A program made the position numbers and the translations under genes. DNA of 64,000 bases, taken from contig WHVD01000152.1 of assembly GCA_015178975.1 (NCBI GenBank), positions 124,001 through 188,000 on the forward strand. Direction: 5' to 3'. The notes under the pieces are model-generated. The model saw only the letters and a list, made by a program, of their open reading frames with translations, searched no databases and was not told the origin of the DNA. The stretch comes from Hysterangium stoloniferum. Taxonomy: Eukaryota; Basidiomycota; Agaricomycetes; Hysterangiales; Hysterangiaceae. This document shows positions 58,180-64,000 of the stretch, piece after piece (within the stretch, counting starts at the first letter, position 1; every line of letters starts with the position of its first letter).

Positions 58180-58767
58180 CATGCATCACAAGCGCAGGCT
58201 GTCGGTTAAAATTCGAATCTCATATGGCTTAGATTTCCATACCTCGAGATGTATCTAACCCGCCTGCTCTTCATTATCCCTCAACTACCAACGAAGTTGC
58301 CTTGTGGATATATATGAGCAGTGACCATCCATCCTCATTACACGCCTTTCGTAGCAAAGGTTTGGAATATAAATCTACTTTTTCTCACAACTCGCCCCGA
58401 TCAGAGCACCCAAATCCACCACAACAGCTGCAACACCTACCATCGCGTGAACCTCGGCACGAAAACCTTTCGCACCATGGTGACCACCTTTAGTACGTTC
58501 CATGCACTGTCGATGACCTTCAAAAGTGCGAGCAGTGCGACGAAACACAAGCAAGGGCAGAGTGGCTAATCAGTATGTGAATATTATTATGGATGACGGA
58601 TCCATATGAGTTTGCAAAGCCCATAAGTTGATGCTTTTTGATATTCCTGGATGACTCAAAGTTGTAGGCGAAAAGGAAGATATGGTCATGTCCCTCATAA
58701 CCCATTTATCCATAGTCCATTAAAACCAATAAAATATTTGATCTGCCAAGGATATTGTTACAATGTT
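58180..58767. other. gene-island edge, no gene seen
   Basis: 588 bp of non-repetitive sequence. The frame at 58321-58569 and its antisense have no recognisable features. The next base begins a type-A LTR. Confidence 0.5.
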
Positions 58768-59411
58768 TGTGAAGAGTTGATAGATTCTGACCGTTCGATA
58801 TACAAAGAATAGTGTTTATTCAACTACTATTAGCAGGTATTGACCGTATAGTACAATACTGTAGATTACTAGACAAGCAGTACTAGTAAGAAGACATGCT
58901 ATGCGTCACAAGAGCAACTGTACAGTTGCTCTTGACAGCTAGAATGAAAGAATGAAAGAGTTGACCTTCACAGTACAACTCGTAGCTAAATGTAAAATAG
59001 ATAATCAACGCGAAGCTGAATATCTAGAGTAAAGAGATAGTAGCACGAGTCGACTATAATGTCGACTAGCGCAAAGACCTTAGAGTGGAACTCGACCTTC
59101 GCGGTTCGAGTCCAAAGTACGTTAGTATGCGAGAGAATACTACCTTTATAGGTAGTTGAGACATTACCCTTGACACCTCTCGCTATTCGACGTCTGGGTC
59201 GTTTACGAGGTGGTGTCTGCTGGGTAAAAAGTGTCTATCGTTTTGGTGCCGAGAGCACCCATACGTATACACAAAGCTTCAAACTACAAAATAAAGGTAT
59301 GCTCGAAATATAGAAAGAATGTAAAGAAAGAAAATAAAAGATAAATAATAAAGTACTATAATCCAACTATTATTCCTTAGTCCAATTATGCATATATGCA
59401 TACCCTTTACA
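58768..59411 (-). repeat. type-A LTR at gene-island boundary
   Basis: 644 bp, plus-strand TGTGAAGAG...CCCTTTACA. Flanks ATGTT and GATTC do not match: left is host sequence, right is the third ORF of a B-type element. The GC hairpin reads GGTGC/GCACC where most A copies have GGCGC/GCGCC, so pairing is kept. Confidence 0.93.
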
Positions 59412-59768
59412 GATTCGGACACCTCGAGAGGCATCCCCCCTGGGGGAGACACGAGCTCCACACCGCTCATCACTCCTACCCCGCCATCACTACACCCTCG
59501 ACCCCCTCTCATTGCCCGTATTACTGACGCTTCCACTGACCGTGTTCGCACCATAATCCAAACACACCAGAAGGCCTATGGTCATTGGGTCTCGTCGATC
59601 CAAAAACTGGATGGGTTGACATCCGCCAATGATGCTTTGAAGCGGGAGGACATCGCTCTTTTCTTTCGTGCCAAGCGTCTTGCCTGGGGCAACGCTATCC
59701 TACACCTTGGGGGTTCATCGCAGGACGCATGGGGAGGAGTTCCAAGCATCCTTCGATATCTTCTTTGA
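59412..59768 (+). pseudogene. third-ORF C-terminus of a B-type element
   Basis: Encodes DTSRGIPPGGDTSSTPLITP to ILHLGGSSQDAWGGVPSILRYLL. It is close to 14862-15226 but without its internal stop. A polypurine tract and type-C LTR follow, so this is the 3' end of a full element whose 5' part is missing. Confidence 0.85.
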
Positions 59769-60274
59769 CATAGCTCTTCGACCTGGGGGGCACTGTGAGA
59801 GATATGGTGAAATACACTCCGGAAATATAGTCGGATGAGCTCTTACTATATCTCCTTTATTATTTCTATTTTCTCTCTTTTATTATATCTATAATTAGTT
59901 CGACAACCTATGTATGCGGTACATCAACTCTTGTAGGCGCACACGCAGACTTATGTATTCTAGTGCCCGTAGTTTAGAACTCAGACACTTTTTACACCGC
60001 AACCACGACTTACCCAGACACCCATTAGTGTCCTGTAAGTTGTGATTGGTGTATCGTCTCGACCGTCACAGACAGGCTTTAGCTATCTACTCTATCAGAG
60101 TTTCGAACTGTACCAGTCGAAACTCAATCCTCATCGCTACTCGCATGGACCACATACATGCTATTATATTATTTGACTCTCTAGTACTCTACTTTACTCT
60201 TGAGCAGTCGTTCAGAATTGCACTAGACAGTCAATTCTACTTATTCGTTTTAGCTCTCTACCTTATTCTAGATA

Positions 60275-61860
60275 CAGTAAGCAAAAAAAGGGTTGCAATG
60301 TTCAGTGAATTTTAACTCAAATGCTTATAACTCCAGAAATAAATTAGCTAAAATTAGAAAAAAATATACATTAGAATGCCCTGTTTCTGAACTTTAACAT
60401 GATAAACAAGTTTGTTCAAAAATATTCACTTATTGTTGAGATATTAAATATTGTGTACAGGAGTATCATTGCAACCCTTTTTTTGCTTTCATTTTATAAA
60501 CATAAAGCTATGCATTCTAGTACTTGGTATGACCTCCTTTAGCCTTGACCACTTCTGCAACCCTCCTAAGCATACTTTCAATCAAATTCTGGCACACTTC
60601 TGGCATTATTTTATCCCACTCTACTTGTACCCCCTCCCACAACTCCAATATCCCTCCTAGGGTCCTCTCATACTCTCCCAGCTACTTTTTCAGATGATCC
60701 CAGAGATATTCAATGGGATTGAGGTCAGGGGACTGTGCTGGCCTAGGAAGGACCTTGTACCCATGATCTTCAAACCAAGTTGTAGCTTTCTTGGACTTGT
60801 GCTTGGGATCATTATCCTGTGGGAAGATGATAGTTCTTGCCTTCTCCAGAGTTCATCTTTCAGAATATTGGTGTATAACTCTCCATCCATCCTCCAATCA
60901 ATCTTGTATACATACCCAACTCCCTCCCACAGTATGTAGCCCCACATCATTGGAGATCCACCCCCAAACCTTACAGTCTCCTTCACAAGCCTATCACTCA
61001 GACCCTCCTCTGCCTTCTTCCAAGCCCATCTCTTCCCATCTGACCCCAGCCTATTCATTTTGGTCTCATCAGACCATACAACAGTCTTCCAGTCCTTGAT
61101 AGTCCAATCCAAATCAGCCAGAGCAAAATCCATCCTCTCCTTCCTATGCCTCTTGGTAAGAAGGGGCTTCTTGGCCTTTACCACAGTTTTCATACCAGCT
61201 AACTTCAGGGTTATGAGTTGTCTGGGATGTGAGAGACTGGTTGGTAGTGTTCTGAAGGATCTGGGTGATCTGAGAGGTATTTTCAGCCTTCCCTGAGGTG
61301 ATGAGATACTGGGTATAGTGACTATCAACCTCAGAAAGCTTGGAAGGATGTCCACCAGTGGACTTCTTCAGGTAAGGATGGTGTTTTCTGTGAAGTCTGG
61401 AGATGGTACTGATGTGTAGATTAGTGGATGATGAAATCTGGTGGGCAGAATGACCAGAATCCAAGAGGGAGAGGATGTATTTGCATTGAGAAATAGAAGA
61501 GGCTGTATGCTGGAATCAACAAGACTGTTGTGGTCTGTTTGTCATGTGTTGAATATTTTGAACATGTCACATGATTACACAATCAAATACAATCTAACAA
61601 TGGATCAGAAACACCAGTACAACCTGCCTTTTCATATACAGAACAAAAGCAAAAAAAGGGTTGCAATGATACTCCTGTACAAAATATTTAATATCTCAAC
61701 AATGAGTGAATATTTTTGAACAAACTTGCTTATCATGTCAAGGTTCAGAAACAGGGCTTTCTAACTTATATTTTCTCCTAATTTTAGCTAATTTATATCT
61801 GGAGTTATAAGCATTTGAGTTAAAATTTACTGAACATTGCAACCCTTTTTTTGCTTACTG
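60275..61860 (-). mobile_element. Tc1/mariner transposon with ~214-bp terminal inverted repeats
   Basis: 1586 bp between TA duplications (60273-60274, 61861-61862). Terminal repeats are about 60275-60488 and 61647-61860. Each has CAAAAAAAGGGTTGCAAT at its outer end and the inverted copy at its inner end. The interior codes for a broken DD34E transposase on the minus strand. Confidence 0.93.
60690..61530 (-). pseudogene. Tc1/mariner DD34E transposase, frameshifted
   Basis: Three frames must be joined. N-terminal helix-turn-helix (ILSLLDSGHSAHQISSSTNL) and Tc1-type linker at 61464-61150; first catalytic Asp in WKTVVWSDETKMNRLGSDG at 61080-61050, followed by MMWGYILWEGVG; second in QDNDPKHKSKKA (about 60810) and the Glu in SPDLNPIEYLW (about 60710). 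There are 34 residues between the second Asp and the Glu. Two frameshifts (near 61210 and 60845) and a TGA near the presumptive start make it inactive. Confidence 0.85.
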
Positions 61861-62008
61861 TAGCTACTTCCTTCTACCATATTGAACTGAGTAGTCAATA
61901 CATGTTCGTTCTGTATTAGACTTTGACAGTCAATACATCTTGGTGTCGTACCTAAACGGTCAATATTCTTCGTATATAGAACGGTTAGAACTTCCACCAC
62001 TCTTCACA

Positions 62009-62393
62009 ACCACTGTCTAGACTTCCTCCAGTACCTGACTGTGCTAGCCCCGTGAGAGATGACCTCTTACCAATCGTAGTGGATTCTTACAACCAGAATG
62101 ACGACGAGACATTATGGGAGAACAAACCAGCGGAAAAGGCCGTCTTTCTCATTCATCACGAGTTAGTTGAACCAGTTGGAACGATGGAAGAGGTTCCTCA
62201 AACGAAATGGGACTTGCACAATGTCCCCAGAAATGATGAAACCGATGAGGCGAATTTTACTCTCTCGAATCCACAATTGCTTATAGAGATTGACAAAAAT
62301 TACGCTAGGGAACTTCGCGATGGATACTGGAAAGATCCTGCCTTCAGAAATCATTACACCGCAGATCCCATTTCTCCAAACATGGTAGCTACT
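62009..62393 (+). pseudogene. pol of element D, RNase H-integrase linker
   Basis: Homologous to element A from about 8680 (the SPIRDDLQAI segment) to 9070 (SPNAVVTPSHYF). It shows LWENKPAEKAVFLI, ANFTLSNPQLLIEID and YWKDPAFRNHYTADPISPN. Open throughout and diverged from A, hence the B-type family. Cut at 62393 by a solo LTR. Confidence 0.85.
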
Positions 62394-63024
62394 TGTGAGA
62401 GGTATGGTGAAATACACTCAGGAAATATAGTCGGATGTGCTCTTACTATATTTCCTTTATTATTTCTATTTTCTCTCTTTCATTATATCTATAATTAGTT
62501 CGATGACCTATGTATGCGGTACATCGACTCTTGTGGGCGCACACACGCCAGACTTATGTATTCTAGCGCCGGTAGTTTAGAACTCAGACACTTTTTACAC
62601 CGCAACCACGACTTACCCAGACACCCGTTAGTGTCCTGTAAGTTGTGATTGGTGTATCATCTCGACCGTCACAGACGGGCTTTAGCTATTCATTCAAACT
62701 GAGTTTCGAACTGTATCAGTCGAAACTCAATCCCTATCTCAACTCGCGTGGACTACATCCACGCTACTCTATTATTCGACTCTCTAACTACTCTACTTGC
62801 ACTCGAGCAGTTATCCAGAATCGCACTTAACCAGTCGATTCTGCTTATTCGTTCTAGCTATCTACCTTACTTTAGATAGCTATTTCTTTCTACCGTATTG
62901 AACTACATAGTCAATACGTGTTCGGTCCGTATTAGACTTAGACAGTCAATACATAGTGGTATCGTACTTCAACGGTCAATATTCTTCGTATATAGAACGG
63001 TTAGAACTTCTACCACTCTTCACA
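62394..63024 (+). repeat. solo type-C LTR in element D pol
   Basis: 631 bp, TGTGAGAGG...CTCTTCACA, flanks CTACT and CTGCT (one A/G change). Reference copy for hairpins at 62701-62728, 62817-62842, 62894-62918 and 62929-62952, plus a first hairpin GGAAATATAGT/ACTATATTTCC. Confidence 0.95.
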
Positions 63025-63029
63025 CTGCT

Positions 63030-63353
63030 CCTTCGCATTATTTCATCGGCAAGAATAAGCTACTGTTCTTTCAAGATTCGGCCTCAAAAAGTCGAATCTG
63101 TGTTCCTAGCAGCATGACGTCAACCATACTCAAGCTGATACATGATAACCCCTTCGAAGGAGCTCATGCAGGTGGCCACAGACTCTTTGGGCTGATGAAA
63201 GACCATTTCTTCTGGCTGAGGATGTTGCATGACTGTGTGGCGTATGCTCACAGCTGCGACATATGCCAGAAAACTAAGGTCGATCATTCCGCTCGACAAG
63301 GAGCTCTTCGACCCGCAGATGTACCCCTAAGGCCGTTTGAGGTTGTCTCGATG
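63030..63353 (+). pseudogene. pol of element D, integrase zinc-binding domain
   Basis: Continues PSHYFIGKNKLLFFQD, then HDNPFEGAHAGGHRLFGL, CDICQKTKVDHSARQGALRP and FEVVSM. This is the HHCC module of Ty3/gypsy integrase. The frame is open between the two solo LTRs. Confidence 0.88.
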
Positions 63354-63984
63354 TGTGAGAGGTATGGCGAAATACACTCAGGAAATATAGTCGGATGAGC
63401 TCTTACTATATTTCCTTTATTATTTCTGTTTTCTCTCTTTTATTATATCTATAATTAGTTCGATGACCTATGTATGCGGTACATCGACTCTTGTGGGTGC
63501 ACACACGCCAGACATATGTATTCTAGCGCCCGTAGTTTAGAACTCAGACACTTTTTACACCGCAGCCATGACTTACCCAGACACCCATTAGTGTCCTGTA
63601 AGTTATGATTGGTGTATCGTCTCGACCTTCATAGACGGGCTTTAGCTATCTACTCAATCAGAGTTTCGAACTGTACCAGTCGAAACTCAATCCTTATCTC
63701 AATCCGCAAGGACTACATCCACGCTACTGTATTATTCAACTCTCTAGTTACTCTACTTTACACTCGAGCAGGCGTTCAGAATCGCACTTAACAGTCAATT
63801 CTACTTATTCGTTCTAGCTCTCTACCTTGTTCTAGATAGCTACTTCTCTCTACCGTATTGAACTAAGTAGTCAATACGCGTTCAGTCTGTATTAGACTTA
63901 GACAGTCAATACATCTTAGTGTCGTACCTAAACGGTCGATATTCTTCGTATATAGAACAGTTAGAACTTCCACCACTCTTCACA
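63354..63984 (+). repeat. second solo type-C LTR in element D pol
   Basis: 631 bp with perfect CGATG duplications (63349-63353, 63985-63989). Excision restores EVVSM followed by DLIT of the integrase core, which runs off the window end. Confidence 0.95.
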
Positions 63985-64000
63985 CGATGGACCTGATTAC
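63985..64000 (+). pseudogene. start of integrase core, element D (continues off window)
   Basis: Reads cgatggacctgattac, encoding MDLIT as at 9387-9401 of element A. The gene continues beyond the window. Confidence 0.75.

Larger units (their letters stand above)
59794..62008 (+). repeat. type-C LTR interrupted by a Tc1/mariner element
   Basis: Starts TGTGAGAGA after ctggggggcac and ends CTCTTCACA. The mariner lies between tctagaTA and TAgctactt. Right-hand neighbour is pol of element D. Flanks GGCAC and ACCAC do not form a duplication. Confidence 0.9.

Noticed and set aside
58321..58569. 82-codon ORF at the island edge
   Set aside because: No recognisable features, and the antisense frame is equally open.

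Overview
The window looks like a chromosome segment of a filamentous basidiomycete (Agaricomycotina-like). The evidence is many 45-75 nt spliceosomal introns, compact housekeeping genes closest to agaricomycete versions, an APSES/MBP1 cell-cycle regulator, and chromodomain-bearing Ty3/gypsy elements. No rRNA, tRNA, CRISPR array or bacterial-style operon was found.

Layout. 1-29.3 kb is a nest of LTR retrotransposons. The best copy (element A, 2330-14012) has two ~645 bp LTRs (type A), one gag-pol frame with protease, reverse transcriptase, RNase H, integrase and chromodomain, and a further ~680-residue ORF between the chromodomain and the 3' LTR. It sits inside the same third ORF of an older relative (element B, type-C LTRs). 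A 5'-truncated inverted copy (A2, 15404-22107) follows, then stacked solo LTRs of five types (A, C, E, F, G), many with exact 5-bp target duplications. 30.5-58.2 kb is a gene island of 13 genes: Rossmann/epimerase-like protein (-), transmembrane PDI (-), TAF7 (+), CGI121 (+), BIG1 (-), SDA1 (+), class-3 diacylglycerol lipase (+), SPT4 (-), ARL2 (-), dual-specificity phosphatase (+), eIF5B/FUN12 (-), MBP1-like APSES factor (-) and mitochondrial uL24 (+). 58.8-64 kb returns to retroelements, with a Tc1/mariner transposon nested in a type-C LTR and two solo type-C LTRs inserted in the pol gene of a relative of element B (element D).

The island genes are unrelated housekeeping functions (transcription, ribosome biogenesis, translation, ER/secretory quality control, tubulin-folding GTPase, tRNA modification). 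Two divergent pairs share very short promoters (PDI/TAF7 and MBP1/uL24m).

The most interesting signal is in the LTRs. Families with little overall sequence similarity carry hairpins at corresponding positions whose stems covary. Many share one core: a G-C closing pair, one bulged base, an ACN/N'GT pairing and a 3-6 nt loop. The pattern recurs up to four times per LTR with a different lower stem each time. It resembles a set of protein-binding RNA operators in the retrotransposon leader. Other items: a conserved third retrotransposon ORF, a minisatellite whose halves were homogenised differently on either side of an inserted LTR, repeated CGA-to-TGA decay, a 6.7 kb inverted repeat, a 17-nt microexon in ARL2 and two GC-AG introns in SDA1.
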